Of a DNA stretch of 64,000 nt, positions 9,293 to 21,332 are shown in pieces. The notes under the pieces were generated by a model, which was given only the letters and a program-made list of their open reading frames with translations, searched no databases and was not told where the DNA came from. The DNA comes from Melieria omissa (lineage: Eukaryota > Arthropoda > Insecta > Diptera > Ulidiidae). Made by a program: the position numbers and the translations under genes. The stretch lies in NCBI GenBank assembly GCA_963971225.1, contig OZ020269.1, positions 26,701,783 through 26,765,782 on the forward strand, in the 5' to 3' direction. Every line of letters starts with the position of its first letter. Position 1 is the stretch's first letter.

Positions 9293-11891
9293 ACAATAAC
9301 AGTACTGAACAGCTGAGATTTTTGGTCTGAAGTTTTTTTTTGCTCTGCCTCTGTGAAGAAATATTTTGAAGTGAAAAAATAATATTGAATCAGGACATAC
9401 AAGATACTGAACACAAACGATTGAAAAACAAAAACAAGTATACATGCAGCAACAGTGTTGAAACAGGCTGTAGGCATCAGACTGTCTGTCCCAGTCATGC
9501 AAACTTATGCCACACTCATACAAGAAAATATTCTAAAATCAAAGCGAATAGTTAATACTCAAATATCATTAAAATATATAACCAAAACTCGTTCGTACGT
9601 TCGTGCTTTGAAGCCTTAAACAACATATCAGACACAACCCTAACCAAAATCGAATTGTTCTACCACATTAAACAAAGTTCCCCTAGAAGTGTTCATTTTC
9701 AAATTTAATGCAATTTGGGAACCAAACTTGTTAAGAATCTACTATATGAAATGATAATGAGATTTCTTAAGCCAGCGACTGTCGATTGTGACGCCTGATA
9801 AATTCATTGTACTATAGAAATTAATCTGTATATATATGTATGTGTGTGTATGTGTGTGTTAAAGGGTTGTGACTTTGCGCAGCACATTTTTTTTCACACA
9901 AAAATATTATCGCAAAATGTTGATCATGCCCTGTGTGAATGCATCCGAGTAAACCCCAATTTCTCATTTTAATTTTCTTACTGCGCACAGTTCGTATTCA
10001 AATGGCTGATAGCAAACACAACAACAATGAGCCGATGATTTAATATCGGCCGCCGGGCAGGAAGGCAGATGTCGCGGCAATGCACCGAACGCCGGCGACT
10101 GGGCGGTGTTGCGACGAAAATCGGGAATCTCACAAAGCAACAATTCAAATGTTGATTAACAATAGAAACAGTTACAACCGAAAAAAGCAATAATAATAAT
10201 AACGACGCAACAATTTACAAAAGCGACTTAGTAAAACAAGGGATGTGAGAGTGTTTGGTGCGTGCACTTTGTACTCTTTGGCTGAGGGAAACCGATGACT
10301 AAAATGTAAAAAAGGCATTTTACGAGTAGATATGGAAATTTATGAGCGCAAACGCAAACACGCTGCAGAGTACAGTTACAAATGGAAAGAGTTCAAGTTG
10401 CTTAATTGAAGCAACAATGCGCGGCTCGTAGCACACGGGAGCAGGAGGAGGAGGAGAGCGGGGCTGCTGCAGTGAAACGAATGAAGTATGAATGGTAACA
10501 AGTACTGCACATGGAATTAATACAATTGTCCAAATATGAATGTGAATGCGGCGAATGAGAGTGGGAAACGGCAGTGAAAGGGGGTTGGGGGACGTGGGCA
10601 GGAAATAAGCGGAGAAATGTGCCGTTCGGCGTTGAGTTTCAAGTGCGAGCAGCGAGCGCCGTACTTAAGAAAATCTATGAGATTTGCCTGGCTGGGCAGG
10701 GCGACGGCCTAAGTAGATGAGTGAACGGACGGACGGATGGATGGCATCGGCAGAGAAGTCGGACGCGCTGCGTTTTGATTTTCTCGCGCAACGCTTAATT
10801 TGATAGTATCGAATTATTTATTTGTGTTTTATGTGTGCGCCGATACAAGTCGGTGTATTGCGTTCGGGTGATGCTGGTACGAGCGCTCAAGTGCGCTGCC
10901 ATTGTCAAAAAAACAGTGCGTCGAGCAGTTGAAGAAGGGTTTTCCGCTTGAATTGCTGTTCCAATTTTCTCCATTTGTTTATTAATACGACGCGTCGTAA
11001 GTGCGTTCTCATGGACCAGAATTGCGCTTGAATTAATGCTGCGATTTATTTTCGGTATTCGATGCAATGAGATGGAAGAAATTTTAATTGTATTTTTGTG
11101 TACTTTCCGTTTAGATGCAAATGAACAAAAAAATTACTGGCCATATTTATTTGTGGGTTGAAAACTGAATACCAAAACGTTAATGAAAAAAAAACTGAAC
11201 TGGAGATGAATTGAAAATTAACGCATTGTGCACAACTTCAAAAGGAGACCAACATTTATGGATTCGGGGAGAAACTTTATTCGATTCAGTGACGTCAATT
11301 CATATTGCAAGATTAATTGTATTATAATTAAACTTTTCTAAACGAACTTTTCTACAACGAAGCTTTCTCTATTGGAAACTAGTTTGAAGAATACAGAATT
11401 TCATTTTACCATTAGTTTCTTTATTTCTTTACTTCACAAAATTATTCTATAGGAATTACCTTACAGACTAAGTTAGAAGTAACTAGTTTTTAATACAAAT
11501 CAAGAACATTTCTCAATTGAAGTTGGGTAATGCAGAGATCTGATTGAATCTCACCATAGGACCATTCAAAACATTAGATTTCTAGAGGCAAATAGCGAAT
11601 AAGTCATAGTGAAAGGGAACATTGAAATCAATTAAACCCACTAATAACGTCATGAACAAACAGCAGTTACAGTATAGTTCTTCTTCTTTAAAGAGAATTG
11701 AGGTTTATAAGGAATTTTTAAAAATAATTGGGGAATGGGATCAGAAAACTTTGGGCAACGGAGGACAAAACACCTACAAACGTTTACAATGAGACATAAA
11801 ATGGATTCCACATTGCCACAAAAGGTCTTTCAAAGGTGTATAGGAAGTTTAGAGTATATATAGGTATCAGAGAACTGAGAACTATTGCGAC
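9293..11891. other. Non-coding stretch with TG microsatellite and GC-rich island
   Basis: A TATG/TG simple repeat lies at about 9831-9859. From about 9990 to 11060 the sequence is clearly richer in GC and CpG than its surroundings, with purine runs (GGAGGAGGAGGAG near 10443) and ACGGACGGACGGATGGATGG-like repeats near 10727. Short open frames occur on both strands but none has a recognisable domain. It could be a regulatory region or a non-coding exon; nothing seen decides this. 11060-11891 is AT-rich and empty. Confidence 0.45.
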
Positions 11892-12242
11892 TAGTGTTGT
11901 CACTAAAAATTTTAAACTGAAGATCGGCTCTAAAAAGTGAAGTAGATATTAGAAGAGTGTAGTAGATATTTTAACAATAACATAAACAACAAATTTACGT
12001 GGTAATAATACATAAAAAACCTAATTGAACTATGGCTCGAAAATGTTTATGGTAACTACAATTGAAAAAAGTTGATGGACTGAATATTGCCCTCAAATAC
12101 TACCGAGAAAACAAAAATATTTTTAAAAAACCATGATTCAAAGTGGTTGCATCAAATTGTAATAGATTTGGACGGTGTCTAGTAGGCGTTTTTCCAAAAA
12201 TTGGAGTAAATCTACTAAGATTGTAGTAAAGTGACAACACTG
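11892..12242. mobile_element. Probable hAT-type MITE
   Basis: TAGTGTTGTCACTA at 11892 is inverted as AAAGTGACAACACTG ending at 12242. Ends of the CAGTGTTG type are common in hAT elements. The flanks (ATTGCGAC and ATTACACA) are only a weak 8-bp match. It has no coding capacity. Confidence 0.55.
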
Positions 12243-12269
12243 ATTACACAAAAAAAAAATTGTTAGAAT

Positions 12270-12610
12270 CAATGTTTGAATGAACGAAAGCTATTGTTGA
12301 AAAAAGACTCTTCCAACAAGACAGGTAGACTCCTTCCTGCTGCTCCACTTTGGCCATTAAGGCTCATTGTGATACCACAATCAATCGAGCGTGAGTCTGG
12401 CTTGAGCTCCTTACAAAGTCTCGTTAACTGTGAATAGTCCTTTCGGTTAGAACTCGTGGATAGTCGAAAAAGACGTGACCTAGACGAGTCTTTCTGCATT
12501 TAAATAAGGCAAGACAAGTGCAAAAAAGGTGAAATGAGTTTCTTTCCGCTTTCTCCTGCACAGAGTTTTAACACTCAAGTCATTAGAAGACAAACCCAAC
12601 CTTTTTGCGT
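12270..12610 (-). pseudogene. LINE C-terminal fragment
   Basis: On the minus strand, in one frame, RLGLSSNDLSVKTLCRRKRK, then FALVLPYLNAERL, then RLGHVFFDYPRVLTER can be read, and in another TRLCKELK. This matches the pattern after RNase H in these LINEs (HAxRLGLxxN, C-x2-C, HLLCxCPAL, LGxxFFxxLxEL). Key cysteines are lost and the frame shifts at least once. Its 3' end contains ATTGTGGTATCACAATGAG, shared with the LINE/SINE tails elsewhere in the window. Confidence 0.55.
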
Positions 12611-12778
12611 AGGTACCAACTACATTGTGAACCGTCGGAACTGCAGTCATGGTTCTCGTTTACTTTCTTTTTAATGAGAACAGTTTTCTAGAACGATGGG
12701 AGTTTAAGGTTGGCCAAATTTGGCGCGCAGTAAATTGTTTTTGTCTTTAGTCCTTTTTAGGTTAGTTTCTTCTGCTAA

Positions 12779-13764
12779 CTAACACTCCGATAACCGATAA
12801 TTTTTTACACGGTCAAAGCCCAACAAGGTCCCCAGGGACCTTTTTTGTAATATTGCATATAAGATGTGTAATTTTATAATGTAGGGTTACAGAATGTGTC
12901 TAGATGTGTTTGGAGAGCCAAAAAGTTTTGCTTCGTGTATATTTTTTTGTAAACACATGTGTATTTGTTACTACAGACAGATAGGTAAAAACGTATACAA
13001 TACAAAATAATTGCATTTAGTTGCCTAACTTTGCTTTAGCTGTTCATGCATCTATGCCGCTGCAAGTATGGCACTTTTTTTTAGAGTAATGGGTTTTTAT
13101 ATATATTTATTTTTATTTTTATTCAGTTTTTCATTATTTGTGTATATACTTAGGCAATACCTTCAGCCATTATCAAATTAATAATGGAGTTTGATCATCG
13201 TCGTCGGAGTCAGCTTCAACCGCCAGAGTGACATTCAGTTCAACTTCAGCATCATATGTTTCATTGTATGGCAAGAAATCTTTGTAATTTGTCTCCTCGG
13301 TGAATGAATAAGGTTCTTCATTGTTTTCCAAATATCTAACCAAAGTCTGCATTACTGCTTGTTGTTCACTCATGCTCAGTTATGAAAGCGCGTACGGCGG
13401 CATATCAATTTGATCCCAATCACCGTACGTATTTTAATTTCAATGATTTATTTGAAATTGTGCTGCTATAAATATTTAGCACTAACTATTTATACTTACT
13501 AACAAAAAATAAAATCAAATTACATGGAGCTACCTACAAGGTCCCTGCGGACCTTGTCGGTCATCGACGCCCTAAATGACTTCAATGCAATAGTTATGGT
13601 AGTAAAATACATGCAATCTTGCCGAAATCTATTATAACAGCTTCTAAACATTCCATTTATAGAAGTCATAAAGTCTCAAGCTCATCACTCTCCCCGTATT
13701 GAAATGCCGCATCTTTTAAAACGCCATAGGTCCCTACGGACCTTGTTGGGCATCGGAGTGCTAA
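12779..13764 (-). mobile_element. piggyBac-like element flanked by CTAA
   Basis: CTAA lies at 12779-12782 and 13761-13764. The ends match as CACTCCGAT ... GCCCAACAAGGTCC on the left (with a 20-bp insert) and the inverse at the right. The palindromic unit AAGGTCC-N-GGACCTT occurs at 12825-12842, 13536-13557 and 13728-13743, the last one with its TTGT edge 14 bp inside the right CTAA. CTAA is a known minor target variant for piggyBac. An acidic minus-strand ORF near the right end resembles a transposase N-terminus. Confidence 0.65.
13173..13373 (-). CDS. Acidic 66-aa ORF, possible piggyBac transposase N-terminus
   Basis: It starts with ATG at 13373, about 390 bp inside the element's right end, and reads MSEQQAVMQTLVRYLENNEE, ending EADSDDDDQTPLLI before a stop. 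The strongly acidic, low-complexity character fits the N-terminal region of piggyBac-family transposases, and the position inside a CTAA-flanked element supports that. No catalytic domain follows, so it would be a relic or a truncated product. An unrelated chance ORF is the alternative. Confidence 0.35.
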   Translation of the reverse strand: MSEQQAVMQTLVRYLENNEEPYSFTEETNYKDFLPYNETYDAEVELNVTLAVEADSDDDDQTPLLI

Positions 13765-13877
13765 GTAAGTACGAAATTCAATTTGTGCTCAACTTTGTTG
13801 CATCTGAATTTGCCTTTCTGTCGTTTTAATGTTGATTTCGATGTTTAGAATTGTTTTAGTAAATGGAAAATTGGAAT

Positions 13878-14160
13878 ATATTCTCGCTTTTGCTAATTTT
13901 AGTTTAGTGACAATTGTGTTTTTTTTTAATAAAAAATTATGGTGTTAAGTTGAACCAATAATTTAATATTTTCGATCTGCGTCCTATTGAGCGTCTTATA
14001 CCATTTTACCTCAAAATTAAAACATATTCTCACTTTTGCTAATTTTAGTTTTATTGACAATTGTGTTTTTTTTATAAATACAAAAAAAATGTTGTTAAGT
14101 TGAGCCAATGATTTTATTTTCGATCTGTGTCTTATTGAGCGTCTTATACCATTTTAACTG
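13878..14160. repeat. Two-copy tandem duplication, period 146 bp
   Basis: TTGCTAATTTTAGTTT, then GACAATTGTG, AAGTTGA-CCAAT, and GAGCGTCTTATACCATTTTA occur in the same order in both units, starting near 13881 and 14027. The divergence is small, so the duplication is not very old. Confidence 0.85.
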
Positions 14161-14181
14161 CCACAATAAAGTCGAATTTTT

Positions 14182-14275
14182 AGGTTAGGTTAGGTTATCT
14201 TGGTCGCCTCTGTAAGGGAGACAAACTCGGAGACCTATTAAGAGGCCCATTGTAATACCACAATTTCATCCGTTT
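14182..14275 (-). repeat. LINE/SINE 3' tail fragment
   Basis: TAGGTTAGGTTA at the left is followed by GCCTCTGTAAGGGAGAC, AGAGGCCCATTGTAATACCACAA. This is the same tail as at 32953 (SINE) and 30627 (LINE), here without a head. The minus strand would end in AACCTAACCTA. Confidence 0.65.
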
Positions 14276-16408
14276 TGGGGTTAAACACCTATTTAATATT
14301 CATATTTTCGGTGTGAACCTCATGTTTTCATCAGTTATTATAAAAGATGCCATAAATTCCAGTTTAATAGGTTTAATGACTTTCAAATGAACGGATGAGA
14401 ATAGTTCAATGGATTCTCCTAATGATTTGCACCAAAAATATATATATTTTTCTATACCAGCCACGCCTCCATCTGAACGTTATAGATCCCCTTCGAATAT
14501 GATCTCTCATCCCAGTGTCGCATTTGAAATGTATTCAGCACTAAAATTCAGCGCTGCCTGTTTACTATCTGTGAATGCTGCTGCTGGTCTTTCACAAAGC
14601 ACCATTTCGCCGACTGACACACATTTCTGCTGACACAAAACGCGGCTTCACCGCCACCTGTTGTCCCTACGTGCTTCTCTGCCGACACACCAATGCATCA
14701 ATACACCGCAACTGGGCCCAACGTGTGCGCTCGTCCTTTGCATCCTTCATGCTTTGCGCTCGCATCGCGCTGCCGCATTCGTATTTTATGTGCTACCATG
14801 TTGTTTTTTTCACTTTTTGTTGTGTTGTTTTCTGCTTTTCGCAACATGTGCGCTTTGCAATCGAACCAGTAGTACTCAGTCTCTATCGAGTCATGGGGTC
14901 GTCCTTTTTGACTAAAGCAAAATAACAAAAAAAAAACACACCATTCCCCTCTCGGCAGCCGTGTGCACGGCTCTGTCGTTCTGGCCTGTTGCTGTTTTGC
15001 TTGTACGCGCGTACGGAGGTTTGTTTGTTTACTGCCGCAGCAACACACCGTGCGACGCGCTGTTGCACGCTGCGCCACGGCAGCCAGGCATATCAGCAAC
15101 AAAGCCAAAGAGCAAAAAGCAAAAACAACAACAAACGACGGCCAGCAATGAAATGCCACAAATTGCGGATAATAAACGTTTTGTTGGTGGAACGGAAGCA
15201 GCAACTCAGTCAGCAGCCGATAGCGGCGTCGCAGTACGTGCGACACGCCGCGGAGGGACCGAAAACGGGCAACAAGTGGCATCGAATGTGGCATTGAGGT
15301 GGTGCGGCGAGGTGTTCGGCCATGTCAAAACACATGCGGCAAGTGACTGGCGGTGAACTCAGGCCCCGGTCGCTGTCGGTGTGTCTGGGGTCAAGGCGTT
15401 GTTGTTGTGGTGGCGCAACATATGGTCACGTGTGGCAATGAATTTAACATTAACATTTTGTCATTTCAGTCGATAAAAACAGTTTTTTAATAGTGTCAGA
15501 AGGAATGCTTAATTCAAAGGATAGTTTGATACAACTGCTATGAGATTAGGTGACCAGAGAAGAGTTTTTGGTAAATATTCAAGGCATTTCATTTTCGTAT
15601 GGAAATGAAATATTTCATTTGTTGCGACGTAATGCAGATACACAAACTTTTCAGTTAGATGGCGACCCTACAATGCAGGGCAGCTAATATCACCGTTATT
15701 TTTCGTATCGATATCAATAAGTATAATGAATTTCTTATTTGTTAAAAAAAGTTAATGAAAATCTCTACAAAACGGCATCTTTCTCCCCACTTAAATATTA
15801 TCCAAATAGTTTCAAATTATAGTTTCAGTTGAAATTTGACTTTTAGTTAACAATTTGTGCATATTTTTTCATATTTTTATTTATACTGTCAACTTTTTAT
15901 AAAAAAGTGAAAAATACTTGGGACCGCTGATTTCGAATCTGCAAACCGTTTTTAAAACTTAGTTTCCGTTTTCGTAAAAAATGGGCGTGTCACTCTTTCG
16001 GATTTTCCCTGACTTTTTTCACGTGTGGGATTGTAATTTCTAAACCAATAAACCGGTTAACATGATTTTCACTTCGTGGCATTTGCAACAACTTACGGCT
16101 TCTTTTCCAAGGTATTTTTTTATAAGTTTTAAACATCCGCGGCAATTGGACGTCAAAGTCCAAAAATATGGAATTTCATGGCGTTTTCTTTAATGTTGAA
16201 AAACATGCACATTTTACGTAAATCAACCAACGAGTTAGATGTAAAATGAAAGCGGAAACATCAAGTAATACAACACAGCCAAATTAGTTGGTGTGATTCC
16301 CATTCTCATCAAAATAATAGCAAAAATGTACCATAGTCATTTTCATCATTTTTCATACCTTTTCATTAAAAAATTAGGAGCCTTAAAATATGTTCCTTTA
16401 TATGTTCC
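14276..16408. other. Unannotated stretch with a GC-rich island at about 14.64-15.42 kb
   Basis: The island contains many CpGs and open frames on both strands, the longest being 198 codons on the minus strand (14698-15294). They overlap in several frames and have no recognisable domain, so I treat them as consequences of base composition. The island may be a regulatory region or 5' exon. 15.45-16.41 kb is AT-rich without features. Confidence 0.4.
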
Positions 16409-16416
16409 ATTTATAG

Positions 16417-17493
16417 CAGGGTGCGGAAAAATTCGCTCGCGAATGATCGAAAATTCGATCTTCTCATATTAGCTCGTTTTGCGATTGTATTTTATCGCGA
16501 GAAATACTTGAGCAAACGAGCGGTTGCGAATGCATTGCCTACGTATTCGTTCGTGAGAGATCGTATGCAGCGAGTTTATGTATACACATTTCAAACGAAC
16601 GAGCGTACGAAAGCGATCGGTCGTGGGAAGAACGCTGATGCAGAAAATCATTCGCAACAGCTCGTTTGCTCAAGTATTTCTCGCGATAAAATACAATCCC
16701 AAAACGAGCGTTCGCGAGCGAATGTTTGATCGATCGTTCGCGAGCGAATGTTTGATCGATCGCGAACGAATTTTTGTAAGGTTCGTCGGTAGAGCGTGGC
16801 TGCAAACAATCATTGAATTTAGTCTATTTTGCGATATATACGGACGAAGGACGATTTGTGAAATTATTTTCTTGTGCGTTTGCTTTTTTTATATCAATAT
16901 GGGCAAAGTGTCAAATATTGACAAGACGAAACTTGTTACATATAATAAAGACACAGATTTTTCAAAGTGCATTTTGTGTGGAAAACAACTTAAAGGATAC
17001 ATATAAGGAAACACTAAAAGGCATTACGAGACCATATACAAACATAACACAAAGTTTTCTATTTTTTTGTTATAATTTTCCTAACAAAAGGTCTTTAAAA
17101 TCTACAAACTTCTATACATAAGTTTCCTTTAGGAAATAAACTTCAGTCAGTAGCAGTATAATAGCAAACTGCTCAAACTCCTATATACATAATTTATTGC
17201 CCAGACGAACGATCGCGATCGTTCAAAGATTCAATCTTCACAATACGAGTTACTGATTGAGTTTTACAACAAGCGCTCGCAACAAACGAACGATCGCGAG
17301 AGATCGAATTGACGACGCTTGCAGCGACATTTTCTCATTCGCGATTTTTCCGAACATTTATATTTCTCGTGAGAGATCGTAAATGCTTTTGCTCGCAGCG
17401 CAACTTTATCGCTCGCGAGAAATTAGAAGCACTCAGTTTTTGGTTGCGATTATTCGTGAGAAAGATCGTATTTTGATCGTTCTCCGCACCCTG
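16417..17493 (+). mobile_element. Non-autonomous hAT element with 8-bp target duplication and internal foldback
   Basis: The ends are CAGGGTGCGG and CCGCACCCTG, flanked by perfect ATTTATAG at 16409-16416 and 17494-17501. The outer parts are rich in CGATCG, TCGCGAG and CGTTCG motifs. Between about 16466 and 16735 two near-identical arms of about 60 bp are inverted (shared core GATTGTATTTTATCGCGAGA), followed by a short tandem repeat (GAGCGAATGTTTGATCGATC twice, near 16712-16760). The centre holds a BED-finger relic, showing derivation from an autonomous hAT. Confidence 0.85.
16899..17060 (+). pseudogene. hAT transposase N-terminus (BED-type zinc finger relic)
   Basis: ATG at 16899 begins MGKVSNIDKTKLVTYNKDTD, followed by FSKCILCGKQLKGYI, a stop at 17004-17006, and then in the same frame GNTKRHYETIYKHN. 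The C-x2-C followed by H-x6-H after about 16 residues matches a BED zinc finger, the DNA-binding domain at the start of many hAT transposases. The stop codon and the loss of the remaining transposase make it non-functional. Its place at the centre of the hAT element agrees. Confidence 0.7.
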
Positions 17494-17501
17494 ATTTATA
17501 G

Positions 17502-18503
17502 TCTGAAATACAAGCAAAAAACAAAAAGATTTTGAAATGCTCAAAACAGAAAAAATTAAAAACTTTACATACTTTTGCAATTTTGGAAAAATTCAAAATT
17601 CAAATTTAGTTCTATTGTGAAGTGCAAATTTTGAAGTTGGCTAAAACTGTCTCTTGTGATCTCTCTTTCCTTCTCTTTTTGTACTTATGATCCCCTCGCT
17701 GATCCTCAGCTCCCCGGCCTCGGCCATTCGTGTATCTTTTAACATTTTTTGTCACTCTTTGTTTTTTGCTATTCAAAACCCAAATAATGAATAAACGACA
17801 CAACCCAAAAACTAAACCGTGTTTTCCTTCCCTCCTCTGCCGTGAACTTTTACAAAAGTCAATGAGCCCATAAAAGCCATACAAAGTCTGATCTCATTAC
17901 TCTTATCAATCTCTGACGATTGTTGACTTTGTTTAATTAATTTTTATTAATTTTTTAGTTTAAATGTTTGTAACTAATTTGAAATCCTTAGACTTATTAA
18001 TTATTAATGATTTTTTCGTAGGTTTTCCATTTACAAATCTTAACCCATTGTTGATTTGTCAGGTTCTTTCTTTTCAAAGAAGGGAAAAGTTCGTGTCGAA
18101 TTATTTGTCATCTTATGTGAATTTGAAGTCAACAGGACTATTAGCTAACATTTTTTCATAGAATTTCCGTATAAAAACCTTAACATATTCTTGACTTCGT
18201 TTTGCTCCAGAAAGACCATTGCGGTCATTTTGACGGTTTTTCATTTTTTACATATCTGAATTTTCTTAAGTATTTCCATAAACTTTTGTTTTGATGGCTT
18301 TTATTTTTTATCGGGTTCTACAATTAGAGTTACCCAATTACAATTACTCAAATCCGTAGGTAATGTACGTTTCGAGATATCAGCGGATATAATGTGTAGT
18401 CTTTGTAGGTATGGAAAACTTGTGATCTTTCTAGTGTTAAAATTTTCTCGAAATACTGAAAAATACGTGTCAATCTGTTTTTTTTTGGTTTCGACTGTTT
18501 TCC
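17502..18503. other. AT-rich repeats, including a dispersed repeat also found at 28.57 kb
   Basis: At about 18284-18455, a segment with GGGTTCTACAATTA, CAAATCCGT, GAGATATCAGCGG-TATAATG and CTTTCTAGTGTTAA is repeated at 28570-28740. A weaker motif (TTTTTTC-TAG-TTTCC followed by CTTAAC) recurs near 18015, 18149 and 18755. No gene is seen; 17.6-17.9 kb shows nothing recognisable. Confidence 0.45.
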
Positions 18504-18747
18504 TTAACCCTTTCGGGACGGAGTTTAATTTTGAAAACCAAAATATTTTTCGAAGAAATGTTGCCATGCTATGAAAATCGGGGCTACAATATTATGTTGC
18601 ATACTTACAAATTCTATAATCATTCCTTTACCCGGGGAGATATAGTTTGAATAATTATTTTGCATGGGTCATAAGATCTGAATATCTATTTTGAGGGGCC
18701 TCAAAACCTTGCTGGGACGTATTATTCAGTAGTCTCGAAAGGGTAAA
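18504..18747 (+). mobile_element. TTAA MITE family A, copy 2
   Basis: The left TTAA is at 18504-18507. The right flank has decayed to TAAA. Same orientation and interior as copy 1, with CCCTTTCGGGAC at the left and TCGAAAGGG at the right. It lies next to the dispersed repeat ending at 18455. Confidence 0.85.
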
Positions 18748-21332
18748 GTTTCAAATCAATAGGCGTATTTCATTACATTTCTTCATACAACACCTTAACC
18801 TATTTTTGAGCTCTTTGGAGCTAAAATTGTAAAAACAACTTTTTAGTGGAGGTTTGTTTTCTAAAGGAGTTCGAATTTCATGCTTAGTTAGTCAGTCAGT
18901 CTGTCAGTCAGGCAATACAGATTAATAGTTTGTTTCCAAATGAGATTTCTATTTAAATTTGGATGGGTTCTTTAGTTCAAAAAGTTATAATAAAAAAGTC
19001 AGAGCTATGCACCAAATGGTTAATATGGCAGACACAAATTACTAGTGAGACTACAATCATCTTTGTATCGTGGTATGAATAATGTTTCAGACACTATGTG
19101 GAACAATTAAAGAACAGATTTCTTGAACCTAAGTATATCATTTTATCAATTGGAAAATATGGTAAACATTTAAAGCTTATTTTGCTGACATATTCTTTAA
19201 ACAAAATAATTTCGATCAAAGATGGTACAACACTTCAGCTCAGCTACAATGAAAAATCTGCTTTGCGGGTCAGAAAATTTGAATTTTATGGCGAAAACCA
19301 TATTTTTTTCTAAGGGTTCCACAATAATACAAATAAAAATTAAATAAATAATAAAAATTATTAATTTTTTATTTAATTGACCAGCATTTGTATTTCAGGG
19401 TTAATGAACTGCAGAAAAACTTAAATTTTTAGTAAGTCAAAGTAACTTTAAATTAATTAAATTAAGTAAATTTCGACTCAAATTGGAAATATTCATTATG
19501 CGTTATGCTTTTACTGCCACTAAAAAAAGTTAGTGATTAGTGGAAAAATATTCATAAATAACTACCATAAATGTTCTAAGTGAAAGTGATGAGTATAGTG
19601 GATTATAAAATTTAGTACAAAACTTCAATGTTTGCACTTTAGTGCAGTTAATTGTAATTAGTGTAATTGTAATCAGCTATCACTAAATTTATTTTGTGGT
19701 AATAAAAAAAGTTTCAGTTTTCAGCAGACTTCGTACTGGATGTGGTAACAGATTCTAGTGGAAAACTCCCATGTCTGATTAAATTATACATTAAATGTGG
19801 GAACCCACCACTAACCGATTCTCTTTCTATAATTTTAGCATATTCACACTTTTGCCCCGTTCCCAGCAAAACAATACACATTGTCTGCTTTAGCATTCAG
19901 CACAAAGCTTCTAAACAAAAAAGTGATCCTTCACAGGAAATGTCACTCTAAATTAAACCTTAACAGTTGCTTTGAATAAAATAAAAAAACCTAATAAGTA
20001 GATAGATATATGTTTGAATGTGTGTGTATCTACGTTCATTCTGCATCTGACGCACGGCTCATCCTTTGGCAAAACTCATTAGTAATGCAAAAAGTATAGT
20101 CAATACTGTTCTATATATGTTTTGCTAAAGCTAAATTGCAACCCCTAAAGTATAAAAGGACTCTCACTCAAAGGGACGAAACTCAATGACAACGCACCAA
20201 CTGTTAGTATGAAACACCAATTCCATAGGCAAATCATAATAAATGACAATAGTTGCTCGTCTCACAAAACTGCAGCGTTTCGCCATTCGACTCGATTGCA
20301 CCAATGAATACAATTAATTGTTATTGTTGTTGTTCATATTATTGTTGTTACTTGATGCCATTGGCATTGCACATATGGAGATTGGCAATGCACAATTCAC
20401 ACTTACACACACACACACATTGAATTTCAATGTATGCGTGCAAGTGCGCAGCGGGTTTAAAATTCCTATTGTTGCTGAAATTACTATTTCGACAGAAAAA
20501 CAAAATAATGGCAAATCAGAAAAAAAAACAGACAAACAACCAGAAGAAGGAAACGAAAATAGTTGCAAGAAAAAAACGATGAAGCAGAAATACTCGTAGT
20601 TTCGAAATCAAAGGTGGTTCTGGTGGTGTTTCATTACACCTCACTACCTGGAAACCAACCAACACAATCACAACAACAACGACATCATAATAGCACCTAA
20701 AATGCTTGTGCAAACATTAGAATCTGTATTTCAATAGGGTCGGCAGCACTATTTGCTGCTTGTTCCGTTCTTAGTGGCTTTTTCTAAAACGCCGCACAAC
20801 TAATGCGGCTCAGTGCAGTTCGGTTGAGTTGAGTTGGTTTCGGCTGATGGAGTGCTTCGGCTTTCGGCTTGTGTGCGTGTGTGTGTGTGCGTGTTTAGGC
20901 ACACAAATTCCTATAGTCATAGCAAATATCGGCCGAGCGAGGGGCCCGTTTGCGCGCATTAACTCACAGCCAATGTTCGCCGCTCATCCCGACCTCATAA
21001 AAAAAACAATCGAAATAAATCGCACAACCATAAAACTGCATTCATAGATAAACACAACGGCCGGGCCGCAGTCCAACTGTCTGCTTGTCGGCACACAGCG
21101 CCCGGAGCGGAGAGCCAAATGCTGTTTTAGCGAAATTCCGTTGTGCAAACGAGGCGAAGGTAAACGCCAGCTGTTCCTGCGCGCCACGATGAGACCCGAA
21201 AAATGCATAAGCAGGAAATACGAGAACGAGATCCGAGAATTACTTATATCTGCATGCATACATCTTGGCATTGTGTGGATTAGTTGCCGGTATATCATAT
21301 ATGCTATTAAGGCGGACAGACGACGAGCAGCA
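18748..21332. other. Unannotated; simple repeats and a GC-richer part at 20.25-21.3 kb
   Basis: 18.75-20.2 kb is AT-rich with no gene. A CA repeat lies at 20403-20420 and a TG repeat at 20869-20895. The part from about 20.75 to 21.3 kb is GC-richer. Its short open frames lack recognisable domains. Confidence 0.4.

Noticed and set aside
14698..15294. 198-codon open frame on the minus strand
   Set aside because: It lies in a GC-rich island where several frames on both strands are open at once. It has no domain and low-complexity composition, so length alone is not evidence.
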